DNA of 64,000 bases from an uncultured Acidobacteriota bacterium (GCA_902825945.1 CADECY010000003.1:1-64000); one strand, 5' to 3'; positions 35,701 to 44,099 are shown, counted from the first letter of the stretch. Numbers and translations are program-made. The notes: a model not told the origin generated them from the sequence alone.

Positions 35701-36196
35701 AGTAGTTACTCGCCTTGGTGACCCCGGGCAGCGAATATTGGAACTGGAACAGGTTGCGGCCCGAAGTGGGAATGTCCTGAATCATCTTGGCGCCGATCGT
35801 GCCCGATCGCACGGCCGTCTCGGTCTGCAACAGAGGAGCATCGGCCGTGACCGTAATGCGGTCGGAAACCGCGCCGACTTCGAGCGAGATATTGAGATTG
35901 ACGCGGTCCACCGCGCTCACCGTGATACCTTCGCGCAGGATGGGTTTGAAGCCCTCCTTTTCGACACGCAAACGGTAGGAGCCCGGGGACAGGAAGGGAG
36001 TTACGTAGCGGCCCGTCTCATTGGTAACGGCCGGATACTCCACCTCGCGGTCGACGCTTTGCGCGACGACTCGGACACCCGGAACGGGGGCGCCGGTGGG
36101 GTCGGTGACATTGCCGGAGATCGATGCGCGGAACTCCTGAGCATTCAAGGCTGAAATCAGCAGCAATGCCGCTGAAGCAAGTTTTCTGGTACCCAT
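32705..36196 (-). CDS. Oar-like TonB-dependent receptor with N-terminal carboxypeptidase-regulatory domain
   Basis: 1163 residues. A signal peptide (RKLASAALLLISALNA) is followed by a CarboxypepD_reg/Cna-B-like domain at about 22-110 (SGNVTDPTGAPVPGVRVVA, TNETGRYVTPFLSPGSYRL). Then come a plug (about 125-240: SGTIGAKMIQDIPTSGRNLF and INGGRVGENEILLDG) and a large beta-barrel ending in the aromatic-terminated strand VVLVMKILF. This is the typical OmpA-related/Oar architecture that is expanded in Solibacter-like genomes. It should import or sense glycans, peptides or chelates across the outer membrane; ligand unknown. It is a single-gene unit with its own terminator. Confidence 0.92.
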   Translation of the reverse strand: MGTRKLASAALLLISALNAQEFRASISGNVTDPTGAPVPGVRVVAQSVDREVEYPAVTNETGRYVTPFLSPGSYRLRVEKEGFKPILREGITVSAVDRVNLNISLEVGAVSDRITVTADAPLLQTETAVRSGTIGAKMIQDIPTSGRNLFQFQYSLPGVTKASNYWGNFELYAFGNINAVSINGGRVGENEILLDGVTSTRGSRSASFAPGLQAIEEVNVITNTYDAQYGRVGGGTTSINLRTGTNQIHGELFEFFKNDKLISNGYSRNSAGVRKPAYRNNTYGFRLDGPVYLPKVLDGRNKLFWMLSLEGLRERNPQTQLWTIPTAAQRGGDFSQLTDNAGRQIGIFDPLTTAAAPGGGFTRQQFPGNVIPRARLNPVATNALGFFPAPNRASEGLDGQNNYLFINSSRNEYDQWLGKMDWAVSQKSRLSWRYGQTPWENFARVQWGTNAAEPSTEAPSTRIARNWGADWTYTINPSTVFNLRGGLARYEGFSGNIFGRDFDPTQLGFPSALVAQFDVKQYPRFNFTGNNYSSLGSTRTANYETQDTYSMQPNVMMLRGKQTWRFGAELRRYNSNTHQPGASSGTFNFGRNWTQRNPQQADALSGNEIASFLTGAITSGNVEKNIWPAYRNSYGALYFQNDWKILRNLTINLGLRWDYEGPIVERFNRQVRGFAFDQTSPLQSRVQGLNLRGGLLYAGTSGAERESFLRDRNNWQPRVGVAWQFMDKWVMRGGYGLSYLGQNAAGPDTGFSQPSSVIPSTDNNLTPASFINDPFPRSLFPTGLLQPIGSSQGLATNLGLGVAAQYLDRPLPYSHQFSFGLQRTLFNQWLVDASYSGNLTEKLPLNLGLNFIPTNELTRLPVAQRPAYFNEQLPNPMRGLLPGSGLNGNTLPRSALLNAYPHFGGVTITNVPIGRQNYHSLQTKATKRYSNGFAAQAAYTWSKTLESTNLLNAQDTDLGNLLNTRLEQRLQQWDLPHTFSGLVTYELPFGKGKAMFANINKVGQAFIGGWNLNVQYLVRSGMPFDFPNAAPLEARSAALTEDQRNERARTAGRDKFNPFFDKYYDNTLFPRAAQAPFTLRDFPTRFPDVRSRYLQSWEVSAYKEFRFFERVRWQIRADLQNAFDYAYFGAQASNNVTDPRFGQLNPAQNNATRQVVLVMKILF

Positions 36197-36276
36197 GGCC
36201 GGAGGATAGCATAGCTATGTGGCGCCGGCGTGAATCCTCCGGCCCGGCGGCGACATCCAAGTCGGCAAGCATACGG

Positions 36277-36879
36277 ATGACAGGCAGGACCGCGGTTTAC
36301 GCAGGGTCGGCCGACCACCCACTCACGGCCACATCTGGATGATGGAACAGGGCGCCGCGCTGTTCAACACGCTGATCGTTGCGCTCGGCATCAACCCGGC
36401 GAAACGGTATCTCTTCTCCGAAACCGAGCTCGTCGAGATGCTGCGAGCCTCGTCGGCTCACCTGTCCAACGTACGCGTAGCGAGCTTTTCCAACCGGTTT
36501 CTGATCGACTTCGCCTCCCTTGAGGATCACGCGCACAACGGACTCGCTACGCGCGCGGTCCTCGACATATTCCTCAACCCTTGGCGCCGCGCCTTCGCGG
36601 CCTGTGCGCTTCGGCGGGCGCTCAGTTCATCCTGCGCGGGATCCGGAATGAGAGTGACTACGAGCAGGAACGCGTGATGCGCAACGTCAACGGTGACCTC
36701 GATGCCGGGTCGCCACCGTCTTCCTGATGCCGCCTCGGGGAATGGCGGCGGTAAGTTCGAGCATGGTCAAGGGCTTGGTGGGACCGCAAGGTTGGGAAGA
36801 AGTGGTGCAACGCTACGTGAGTCCGGCCGTGTTCGGAAGGCTGCGGGAGAAACATGAATCGATCCACGCTTCTGGATGA
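36277..36879 (+). pseudogene. CoaD-like nucleotidyltransferase (phosphopantetheine adenylyltransferase family), frameshifted
   Basis: Pieces matching CoaD occur in order in changing frames. TAVYAGSADHPLT is in frame 1 from ATG 36277 (the family has YPGSFDPxTxGH). HGHIWMMEQGAALFNTLIVA with NPAKRYLFSETELVEML and VRVASFSNRFLIDFA are in frame 3. QFILRGIRNESDYEQERVMR is in frame 2 (family: RGLRxxxDFEYExQM). TVFLMPPRGMAAVSSSMVKG and VSPAVFGRLREKHES are back in frame 1. At least three frame shifts and an apparent insertion before QFILRG rule out a normal product. CoaD is normally essential, so another intact copy must exist; this is likely a paralogue. Its end overlaps the next damaged gene by 26 bp. 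Confidence 0.82.
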
Positions 36880-37502
36880 GTGGTCCGCCTTGTGGCGGCG
36901 GCTGGGCGCGGCAGGAGACGCGGAGCCTGTCTTCCTCGACCTGGAAGCGCGCTACTCGGAGGAGGGCCGGGCGTACCACAACCTCGCCCACATCGCCCAT
37001 TGCCTCGACGAGTTGCGCTGCTATCCCGGCGGCGGCGTGGATATCGGCGCTGTCGAATTCGCGCTCTGGTTCCATGACGCGGTGTACGATCCGCGGGCGA
37101 AGGATAACGAAGGGCGCAGCGCCGGTCTGGCGAGCGAGACCGCTTGAAAGGCAGCGCTTGGCGGAAGCGTTCGCGAATCAGGTGGCGGGCGTGATCCTCG
37201 CCACGAAGCACGTTGCCACGAACCACGTATACGGGCCGGATTCGCCAGAAGCGGGACTGCTGGTGGATCTCGACCTCTCGATCCTCGGGCAACCGGAAGC
37301 GGTGTTCAACCGGTATGAGAACGAGATCCGCCGGGAGTACGCGTGGGTTGCGGACGGAGAATTTGCCCGCGGCCGGTCCCGCGTTCTCGAAGGATTCGCC
37401 ATCCGCCCTTCGATCTACAGCACGCCATTCTTCCGGGCCAAGTATGAAAGCGCGGCTCGCGCCAACTTGGCCCGGTCGATCATTCGGCTCAGTTCGCGGT
37501 GA
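36854..37502 (+). pseudogene. HD-superfamily phosphohydrolase (COG4339-like), frameshifted
   Basis: From ATG 36854 the first frame carries the metal-binding His and His-Asp motifs (YHNLAHIAHCLDELR and FALWFHDAVYDPRAKDNEGR) and stops at 37147 (SAGLASETA). The remaining half continues in another frame: LERQRLAEAFANQVAGVILA, TKHVATNH, LLVDLDLSILGQPEAVFNRY, EIRREYAWVADGEFARGRSR, RANLARSI, up to the stop at 37500-37502. One frameshift near 37140 therefore splits an otherwise full-length gene of about 215 codons. It directly follows the ruined CoaD-like gene, so the two were probably a unit and decayed together. The end overlaps the convergent metalloprotease gene by 14 bp. Confidence 0.8.
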
Positions 37503-39549
37503 CGGTGATCCGCACCCACGCGGATGCCCCGATCCCGTTGAAGGAGCGAATCCGGAATTGATAGGTGCCCTTGACCGTGGCGCTCGAGTCGAGGAGGGAC
37601 GCCGCATCCGCCGCCGGATTGGCCAGAGGAGCGAAGTTGCAAGTGATCTGATTGCCCTTGCCCGATTGCAGGCATCGCTCGATGTTGTATCCGGTGTTGT
37701 TCGCGACGTCCACCCACGACAGCCCAACGCCGGTCAAAGTCTTTGTCTTGCCACTGCCCGAATATCGCGCGACGCCAGTGAAACTGCCCGGCGCGGCGGG
37801 AACAGCGCCCGAAGTGGTGGCGGAAGCGACGTTCGAATAGGCGGAATCGCCGTCCGCGTTGTAGGCGCGCACCCGGAAGCTGTAGGCCGTATTCGCCGCG
37901 AGCCCGGTGCTCGCATACGAAACGGCGTTGGCGCCGGTGGTCGCGATGACGGAGTACGCTCCGCCCGCGGTCGAACGCTCGATGCGGAACCCGGTCTCGT
38001 TGTTCGAACGGTCCGCCCACGTGAGGTTGATCTGTGTGGATGAGGCAACCGTGGCGGCGAGTGAATCCGGCGCCGAGGGCGGCGCGGGAGTCAGGGTCGT
38101 GGCGGAAGCGTCGTTGGTGGGGTCGGAATCGCCCGCCGAATTATAGGCGCGGAGGCGATAGACGTAAGCGGTGGATGCGGTAAGTCCTGTGTTGCTGAAC
38201 GTGCTAACCCCCGCACCTGGAGCCGCGATTTGCGTGAAATTGATGCCGTCGGTGGAGCGCTCGACGCGGAATCCGGTCTCGTTCGCGGAGTTGTCGGCCC
38301 AAGTCAGGTTGATCTGCACCGCCGAAACCGCCGAGGCCGTCAGGGCCGTTGGTGCAACGGGCGGGGTGGTGGGAGCCTCCGCGCGGAACTGCGCCACGAC
38401 GGGCAAAGTGGACCGGGCGGTGCGGGCGTTGTCGCGTTGATCCGGGACACCGGTCGGGTATCCCGAGTACAGCACGCTCGGGTTGGAGAAGTAGGGAAGG
38501 CGCGTGCAGCCGCTCGGGCACTGGGAGGCATACGACATCACCGTGCGGAACACGCCATCCACAAGGTGTCCGAACGACCACGGGTAAGAAGCCGACGACG
38601 GGGCTGTGCCGTTCGCCGGATCGTGCTCCATGCCGGAGTTATGACCGTGTTCGTGTGCGTACGACAGGTTTCCCACCGCGCAGCTCCGCGCGGTCACCTG
38701 GAACGCATACGGCGCGAAACCCGTGTTGACCGAGCGCATCACATAGCCGAGGCCGCAATAGCCCGCACCGTTCTCGACGATCAGCGAGACCAGGTCCGCG
38801 CCGCTGGAATTGCGCAACGATGCCACGGTGGGATCGTTGAGCACCCAGGAAAGATCGGTGTCGAGGTTTCCCGCGTCATCATGGACCACTTCGGCGACTC
38901 GCACCAGCCGGAACGCCGCGTTCACCTGACTGTTGGTGAACGCGAGATTGGCGCGATCGACGGCACTCTGGATCTGTGCCTCGATGTTAACCGTGCTGCC
39001 GGCGGCCAGCCGCGCTTGCGGCGTGTAAACGGAGAGCACGTCCACTGTGGTCAACACATCTCCCGCCGCGGCGACCGTGGTTCCAGCGGTTCCGGCCGTG
39101 TCGCCTTGCCGCGCCGGTGCCACTTGCCCCTTACACTGCGGGAATTTCGACGAGTCGAGCTTCTCGACGATGTGGCGCGATCCCTGCGGGCGGATCTCGT
39201 AGAGGTCGGGCCCGATCTGGATCGTTCCCGCCAGCACGCCGTTACGGAGCGTGAGCAGGACTTCGCTATCGTTGCGTCCGTTCGCGGTGCCCTGCCACTT
39301 GCCCGAATTCGGTCCACGGCTCTGGAACGACTTCCGGCGCAGGATCGTCATCGGCCCGCCCGGGAGTTGGAGTTGCAACTCGGGAGCTCCGCGCCGCAGC
39401 CCGGCGGGATTCAGGTCGAATGCGATTGCAGTTACGCCGAAGCGGCTGGGCGGTTCACCGCGTCCGTTCGAACCGATATCGACGGGTTGGGCCAGGGCCA
39501 CGGCGGCGAACAGAAATGCGCTGGAAAGTCTTGTCAGGTGAAGCTTCAA
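37489..39549 (-). CDS. Secreted zinc metalloprotease (M12/reprolysin-like) with C-terminal Fn3 domains
   Basis: 686 residues from TTG 39549, backed by a good Shine-Dalgarno (GGAGGAGGTCACC). A signal peptide (RLSSAFLFAAVALAQ) is followed by a pro-region of about 140 residues containing one cysteine (FPQCKGQ) that could act as a switch. The catalytic domain is about 165-390 with the metzincin zinc motif AHEHGHNSGMEHD near 298-310 and a later VMSYASQC that supplies the Met-turn. Then come three Fn3 modules (PPVAPTALTASAVSAVQI, PPSAPDSLAATVASSTQI, and a divergent third). It is predicted to degrade extracellular protein. Confidence 0.9.
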   Translation of the reverse strand: MKLHLTRLSSAFLFAAVALAQPVDIGSNGRGEPPSRFGVTAIAFDLNPAGLRRGAPELQLQLPGGPMTILRRKSFQSRGPNSGKWQGTANGRNDSEVLLTLRNGVLAGTIQIGPDLYEIRPQGSRHIVEKLDSSKFPQCKGQVAPARQGDTAGTAGTTVAAAGDVLTTVDVLSVYTPQARLAAGSTVNIEAQIQSAVDRANLAFTNSQVNAAFRLVRVAEVVHDDAGNLDTDLSWVLNDPTVASLRNSSGADLVSLIVENGAGYCGLGYVMRSVNTGFAPYAFQVTARSCAVGNLSYAHEHGHNSGMEHDPANGTAPSSASYPWSFGHLVDGVFRTVMSYASQCPSGCTRLPYFSNPSVLYSGYPTGVPDQRDNARTARSTLPVVAQFRAEAPTTPPVAPTALTASAVSAVQINLTWADNSANETGFRVERSTDGINFTQIAAPGAGVSTFSNTGLTASTAYVYRLRAYNSAGDSDPTNDASATTLTPAPPSAPDSLAATVASSTQINLTWADRSNNETGFRIERSTAGGAYSVIATTGANAVSYASTGLAANTAYSFRVRAYNADGDSAYSNVASATTSGAVPAAPGSFTGVARYSGSGKTKTLTGVGLSWVDVANNTGYNIERCLQSGKGNQITCNFAPLANPAADAASLLDSSATVKGTYQFRIRSFNGIGASAWVRITVTAN

Positions 39550-39652
39550 AAGGTGACCTCCTCCGGTCCCTTCGAGCGTAACCCGCGATTTTGGATGCAG
39601 CTATTAGGGACTTTCACTGACAACAAGGGGTGAAAGCCTTATCCTTAGTACC

Positions 39653-40279
39653 TCAACCGGACCGTGCACAGGACGGCCCTTGGAAGTGGCAGCGGCTCGC
39701 CTCCTCGATCGCCGTTCGAATCGACGGCGCGGTGAGTGGCACATTGGTCAGAAACTCCGCGTGGCGCCTCCGCTCGCGATATTCCGGCTGACGATCGGGC
39801 TCCGCAAGTGCCGCGGTGACCCGAGCGAGGTCGAACGCGTAGAGCACAGTTCCGTGATGGAGCAACGCTTGGCGGGTCCGGCGCTGTGCGTTCCCGGAGA
39901 ACTTACGTCCGTTCCAGGCGAGGTCGGACGAGCCGGAAACCGTGACGCCGTCCAACCCAAGCGCGGCCCCGATCGACCCGAGAATGGAGCAGTAGCTGTC
40001 GCGGACATCGCGCAGCGCGGGATACAGCTCGACCGGCAACGCGAGCGAGAAGCAGAGGCAGCCCGGCCCGAGCAGTACGGTTCCGCCGCCCGTGGAACGG
40101 CGTTCGGAGGGCAGCACGAATCCGGACTCGCGGCTCGAACGCCCGAGCGACACAGCGTGGGTCCGCGGTTCCCAGAATCGCAGCGAGGCGATCCCGCCGC
40201 GGTCCGCGTCATCGAGCAGGCTATCGTCGAAGTCGAGGTTGTCGCGCAACGAAGAGAACGTGCGCTCGATTACGCGCAT
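39653..40279 (-). CDS. Lipoate-protein ligase A-like (BPL/LplA/LipB fold) protein
   Basis: 208 residues, shorter than LplA (about 330). The catalytic core is visible: HAVSLGRSS near 41-49, RRSTGGGTVLLGPGCLCFSL near 60-79 (family R-R-x-S/T-G-G-G-A/T-V), the lysine motif DLAWNGRKFSGNAQRR near 118-133, and HHGTVLYAFDL. No C-terminal accessory domain is present. It probably attaches or transfers lipoyl (or an octanoyl-like) group to carrier proteins. The 243 bp between it and the mazF-like gene (40280-40522) hold no gene I can support. Confidence 0.85.
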   Translation of the reverse strand: MRVIERTFSSLRDNLDFDDSLLDDADRGGIASLRFWEPRTHAVSLGRSSRESGFVLPSERRSTGGGTVLLGPGCLCFSLALPVELYPALRDVRDSYCSILGSIGAALGLDGVTVSGSSDLAWNGRKFSGNAQRRTRQALLHHGTVLYAFDLARVTAALAEPDRQPEYRERRRHAEFLTNVPLTAPSIRTAIEEASRCHFQGPSCARSG

Positions 40280-40522
40280 CGCGCTATTGCCACTCAGCGA
40301 TCTTCATGTACAGTGTCGAGCTCGGGATAGATTCCCGCGAGGATTCTCAGTGTATCACCGAACTGTTCCCGAACCGCACGCGTGCCTCGTGTGCCTCGCG
40401 AGAAGCGCAGAGGGCCGCGTAGGAGCGGCGCCAATAGGTGAGGAACACGCAAAGGGCGGGGCGCCGGAGCGAGTCCGTTGTGCGCGTGTTCCTCAAAAGC
40501 AGCGCCCGGCGTTCACGTGACG

Positions 40523-40867
40523 CTACCCGAGCCCCAGCACACGGCTCAGGCGCCGGTCCAACTCTGCAAGAGCGGTGGGCCGCAGCTTTCCCGCGGGATT
40601 GCCCCGAAGGCGCGACCGGTCGAGGAAACGGGCATGATCGATCAGCGCGGTAGACGGCATTTCCATGCCCGTATCCTCTGGAGCGAAGCGAATGTGGAGT
40701 GGTGTCTTCGGTGGCGCTTTGGTGAGCGGAACCACCGCTGCAAGCGGGCTTTGAGTCTTATTGTACGCATCGGCCGACACCACTACCACCGGACGTACGG
40801 CACCCTGTTCATGACCGACTGTAGGTTCGAGGGTACACCAATAGATCTGGCCGCGTTCGATCACCAT
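40523..40867 (-). CDS. MazF/PemK-type endoribonuclease toxin
   Basis: 114 residues, the normal length. Starts MVIERGQIYWCTLEP, then QGAVRPVVVVSADAYNKTQS with the conserved Arg-Pro, VVPLTKAPPK, and STALIDHARFLDRSRL, as in PemK/MazF folds. MazF toxins cut mRNA at short sequence motifs. Its ATG lies inside the antitoxin stop region (ATGGTGA), so the two are translationally coupled. Confidence 0.9.
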   Translation of the reverse strand: MVIERGQIYWCTLEPTVGHEQGAVRPVVVVSADAYNKTQSPLAAVVPLTKAPPKTPLHIRFAPEDTGMEMPSTALIDHARFLDRSRLRGNPAGKLRPTALAELDRRLSRVLGLG

Positions 40868-41121
40868 TCTTCGCCCGAGAGGTCCCGCGCCGCGCCGTTC
40901 TCCCAGAGTTCGGCTTCCGCCCTCATCTGTGCGGTCTCCGCCGGATCGGCCGCGATACGGTCAAAGGCACGTGACACTTCGTCCCAGAAAATCCGCTCTT
41001 CCATTTCCTTCAATGCGCGCTCGATCACTTGGGCCTTCGGCTTTGCAAGCTTATCGGATAGCTTCGATAGCACATCAATGGCATCTCCAGCGATGCGCAC
41101 GCTAGTTGCCATGTTTTCCAT
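40861..41121 (-). CDS. MazE-type antitoxin (ribbon-helix-helix-like)
   Basis: 86 residues from ATG 41121 (ATG 41112 possible). The N-terminal segment MATSVRIAGDAIDVLSKLSD followed by KPKAQVIERALKEMEER has the spacing of a ribbon-helix-helix DNA-binding domain. The acidic tail (AEAELWENG, LSGEEW) would wrap the toxin. Upstream and overlapping the mazF-like toxin gene by 7 nt. An extended -10 lies directly in front of its start, where autoregulation would act. Confidence 0.82.
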   Translation of the reverse strand: MENMATSVRIAGDAIDVLSKLSDKLAKPKAQVIERALKEMEERIFWDEVSRAFDRIAADPAETAQMRAEAELWENGAARDLSGEEW

Positions 41122-41127
41122 TCGGAA

Positions 41128-41136
41128 ATTATACCA
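41128..41136 (-). promoter_or_regulatory. Extended -10 promoter (TGGTATAAT) of the toxin-antitoxin operon
   Basis: A perfect TATAAT (41128-41133) with the TG extension (41134-41136) on the minus strand. It ends 6 nt before ATG 41121, or 15 nt before ATG 41112. No good -35 is visible at 17 bp, as expected for an extended -10. The mRNA would be leaderless from ATG 41121 or nearly so. Confidence 0.65.
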
Positions 41137-42044
41137 TGCGTCGGCTCGCCCCACCCCGGCGGCTCGCAGGAACGGTTCAGCGGGATATCGACGAGCGGGC
41201 GGATGCAAATGTTCTCCAAAGGATTCTCCCCAATCCCACCACTCGTGTCCGTGATCAAATGAATGTATGCGGAGACGAGATTGGATTGCCGGAACGGCGC
41301 TCGGTCCCGTTCGTGCGCTCGCCTAGGCCACCGGCCAGCGAACAGTCGATGTCGATACGAGCAGACCCCTTGCGGAGTTCGCTCGCAGGTTCCAGCCGTA
41401 CGTGGACAAACCGATCCACTATGAGGATGTTCCATATGAGCACCCGGACGACTCGAGCCAGGACCGGTTGCCTCCTGAGGTGCGCCGGAAGAACCCGGCT
41501 TACCGGGTACCGCGCGCAGGGCGGCTCTCGCACTCATTTCCCGCGGACTTGCGCGCGCGGCCCGATCTGGCGGGTTCTCATCTCGCTACCGTTGCTTTGT
41601 CGCACTCGCGGCAGGGGCTACCGGGAGATTTTGAAATCGTTGAAACGGATCAGGCCATTTTTGTTGTTCCAGCAAGGATACTGAGGGCGAACGGCCGCAA
41701 CGAGACGATCGCTTCCGCCTTTGCACGCCCACTTGGCCGGAGCATCGGCGGCACTCGGGTCGCGGCGGTCAGTGCAATCCTGGAGACCGTGCAGCGCGCG
41801 ACAGGCTTCAGGTCTGTCCTGGGAACTGTTCCCTTTCAGGGCATGGCGATGCCGTGTCCGCCGGTGGAGAAAGGCACTGTTTGCAGGGACGCGCTCGTGG
41901 CCGCTCTTGGTCCATCCCTTGCGTACCACATGAACTTCGATCTGTACGCGCTCAACGCCCATGCGTGGAACCCACCGCAAGTGTGAGTTGGAGCCCCATC
42001 GCTGCGAGCACACCACTGATCCACGACACTACTGGCAGATGGCG
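41137..42044 (+). other. Low-quality coding stretch with one possible hypothetical ORF (41402-41989)
   Basis: About 0.9 kb without a confident gene. An open frame from ATG 41402 to the TGA at about 41987 is the best candidate. Its second half looks protein-like (GLPGDFEIVETDQAIFVVPA, RNETIASAFARPLG, AVSAILETVQRATGFRSVLG, and an end YHMNFDLYALNAHAWNPPQV). The first 70 residues look random. Codon use is less GC3-biased than in the neighbours. Coding-looking fragments before 41400 sit in another frame. I read this as a decayed or recently acquired gene of unknown function next to the toxin-antitoxin pair; I cannot name a family. Confidence 0.35.
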
Positions 42045-43511
42045 CTATTGCCAGTTCATTGCGAGATCGACGAACGTGCGGACACAGACTCCTGACGGCC
42101 CCTTGGCCAAGTGCGGTCTCGCCTCGTCGAGCCAAGCCGTGCCAGCGATATCGAGGTGCACCCACGGGGTGGGATCGGCGAAGGCCTTCAGGAAATGCGC
42201 CGCGCTGATCGACCCGCCGTGTCGCGTGCCGATGTTCGGCAGGTCGGCGAACGCGCTCTTGAGCACTTCCTTGTACTCGTCGTCCATCGGCATCCGCCAC
42301 ATTTTCTCGCCTTGACGCTTGGCCGAGGAGAGTACGCGGTCACACAACTCGTCGTTGTTCGGGAAGACGCCGACATTCACGTGTCCGAGCGCGATCACCA
42401 CCGATCCGGTGAGCGTGGCGGCGTCGACGAGATGGGTGCAGCCTTCGCGCTGCGCGTAGGTGATCGCGTCATTCAGAATCAGCCGGCCTTCGGCGTCGGT
42501 GTTCAACACCTCCACCGTCTTTCCGGAAAGCGTCTTGACGATGTCGCCCGGCCGCTGAGCACGGCCGTTGATCATGTTCTCGACCATCGGCGCGAACGCG
42601 GTCACCGGGATTCCGGGTTTCAGAAGTGCGATGGCGCGCATGGCGCCGATCACGGCCGCCGCGCCCGCCATGTCGTACTTCATCTTTTCCATGCCATCGG
42701 CGGGCTTGATCGAGATGCCGCCGGAGTCGAAAGTGACACCTTTGCCGACCAGTCCGAGGTGCACGCCTTCGGCCGCTGGCTTCGCGGGCCGGTATCGCAG
42801 GATCACCATGGCGGGTGGCTGGTCGCTGCCCATCGCCACCGCCAGCAGCGATCCCATACCGATCTGACGCATGCGATCCTCGTCGAGCACGTCGCACTCG
42901 AGCCCCACCTCGGCGGCCATCGCACGAGCCCGCCGCGCGAGTTCGCTCGGCACGAGGATATTCGAGGGCTCGTTGACGAGCGAGCGTGTCAGGTTCTGCG
43001 AATCGGCGAGGATCCGGCCGCGTTCGAAAGCGGCGTCGAGCGATTCGGCCCCACCAGGGACGAGCAGGGTGAACGAATCGATGCGTTGCGCGTCCTTTTC
43101 GGGATCGGTCTTGTGGAGGTCGGGCTCGAAATTTCCGAGGATCGCGCCCTCGATCGCTGCTTCGACACAGGCTTCGCTCTGGGACTCGCCGTCGAGGAGC
43201 GCGGCCACGGTGTGCGCGGCTTTCGACTTGGCCAGGCGCAACGCGGTTCCGATCGCCTTGCGCACCGCCGCCGGATCTCCGGCGGACTTGCCCACGCCCG
43301 TTAGCACGAGACGCTTGGCCGCCATTCCTTGCGGTGCGTGAATCACCGCCGTGTCACCCGGCTTGCCCTTGAACTCGCCGGACTCATAAAGATGCGACAA
43401 CAGCGTGTCGGCGGGCAGCGAGAATCGCGGAACCTGCGATTCCACCGCGATCACGATCAGGGCGTCAACCGTAGCGGAAGCAGCATCCACTCGCCCGATG
43501 GCCGTATTCAT
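42045..43511 (-). CDS. pepA: Leucyl aminopeptidase (M17 family)
   Basis: 488 residues from ATG 43511, which has AGGAG upstream; the open frame runs further but homology starts here. The M17 C-terminal domain carries the two-metal centre: LVGKGVTFDSGGISIKPADG (Lys and Asp), KYDMAGAAAVIGAM, and the family signature NTDAEGRLIL, then VDAATLTGS. The N-terminal macrodomain-like part is about 1-180. It removes N-terminal residues from peptides in the cytoplasm, as a hexamer in this family. It lies 19 bp after smpB on the same strand. Confidence 0.93.
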   Translation of the reverse strand: MNTAIGRVDAASATVDALIVIAVESQVPRFSLPADTLLSHLYESGEFKGKPGDTAVIHAPQGMAAKRLVLTGVGKSAGDPAAVRKAIGTALRLAKSKAAHTVAALLDGESQSEACVEAAIEGAILGNFEPDLHKTDPEKDAQRIDSFTLLVPGGAESLDAAFERGRILADSQNLTRSLVNEPSNILVPSELARRARAMAAEVGLECDVLDEDRMRQIGMGSLLAVAMGSDQPPAMVILRYRPAKPAAEGVHLGLVGKGVTFDSGGISIKPADGMEKMKYDMAGAAAVIGAMRAIALLKPGIPVTAFAPMVENMINGRAQRPGDIVKTLSGKTVEVLNTDAEGRLILNDAITYAQREGCTHLVDAATLTGSVVIALGHVNVGVFPNNDELCDRVLSSAKRQGEKMWRMPMDDEYKEVLKSAFADLPNIGTRHGGSISAAHFLKAFADPTPWVHLDIAGTAWLDEARPHLAKGPSGVCVRTFVDLAMNWQ

Positions 43512-43530
43512 GCTTGAAAAGCTCTCCTGT

Positions 43531-44007
43531 CTATTCCGATTTACGCCGGCGCTGCACGGCAGCCTTCGCCTCGGCCTCCTGCTCCCGCTTCCGTTCCGTG
43601 TCGCGTTTGTCGTGGAGTTTCTTGCCGCGCGCGAGCGCAATCTCACATTTTATCAGGCCGTCTTTGAGATAAATCTTGGTGGGGACGACCGTAAGTCCTT
43701 TATCCCGGACCTTTAGGTAGATCTTCTGAATTTCCTCGCGGTGCAGCAGCAGCTTTCGCTTCCGCATCGCCTCGTGGTTGTAGCGGTTGCCGTGCGAATA
43801 GGGACTGAAATGGGCATTGGAGAGCCACACTTCGGTGGCGCCGACATCGGCGAAGGCATCCTGCAGGTTGACGCGGCCCGTCCGCGCGGACTTCACCTCG
43901 GTCCCGGTCAGCACCATCCCGGCCTCCCAGAAGTCGAGCAGTTCGTAGTTGTGCCTCGCCTGCCGGTTGTCGGACAGGATCTTGAACCGCTCCTTCTTTT
44001 CAGCCAT
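43531..44007 (-). CDS. smpB: SsrA (tmRNA)-binding protein SmpB
   Basis: 158 residues, standard length. Conserved blocks: NRQARHNYELLDFWEAGMVL (family: RKAxHDYFIEExxEAGIVL), TGTEVKSARTGRVNLQDAF, WLSNAHFSPYSHGN, RKRKLLLHREEI and the basic tail (KKLHDKRDTERKREQE) that enters the ribosomal mRNA channel. It delivers tmRNA to stalled ribosomes. The tmRNA gene itself is not in this window. Confidence 0.96.
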   Translation of the reverse strand: MAEKKERFKILSDNRQARHNYELLDFWEAGMVLTGTEVKSARTGRVNLQDAFADVGATEVWLSNAHFSPYSHGNRYNHEAMRKRKLLLHREEIQKIYLKVRDKGLTVVPTKIYLKDGLIKCEIALARGKKLHDKRDTERKREQEAEAKAAVQRRRKSE

Positions 44008-44099
44008 CGAAATTCACCTAAACGCCCGGAAGCCTTTCCGCGTCAATCTGTTATGAGTGCCGGACTCTTTCCAGCATAGCACGGGCCGGAACATATAAG

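Noticed and set aside
32471..36154. Two long plus-strand open frames (731 and 491 codons)
   Set aside because: Both are antisense to TonB-dependent receptor 1. Their Arg/Val/Glu-rich text is typical of GC-rich shadow frames.
39611..39636. Inverted repeat CTTTCA / TGAAAG upstream of the metalloprotease gene
   Set aside because: Only 6 bp with a 14-nt loop and no T-tract. It is too weak to call a terminator or operator.
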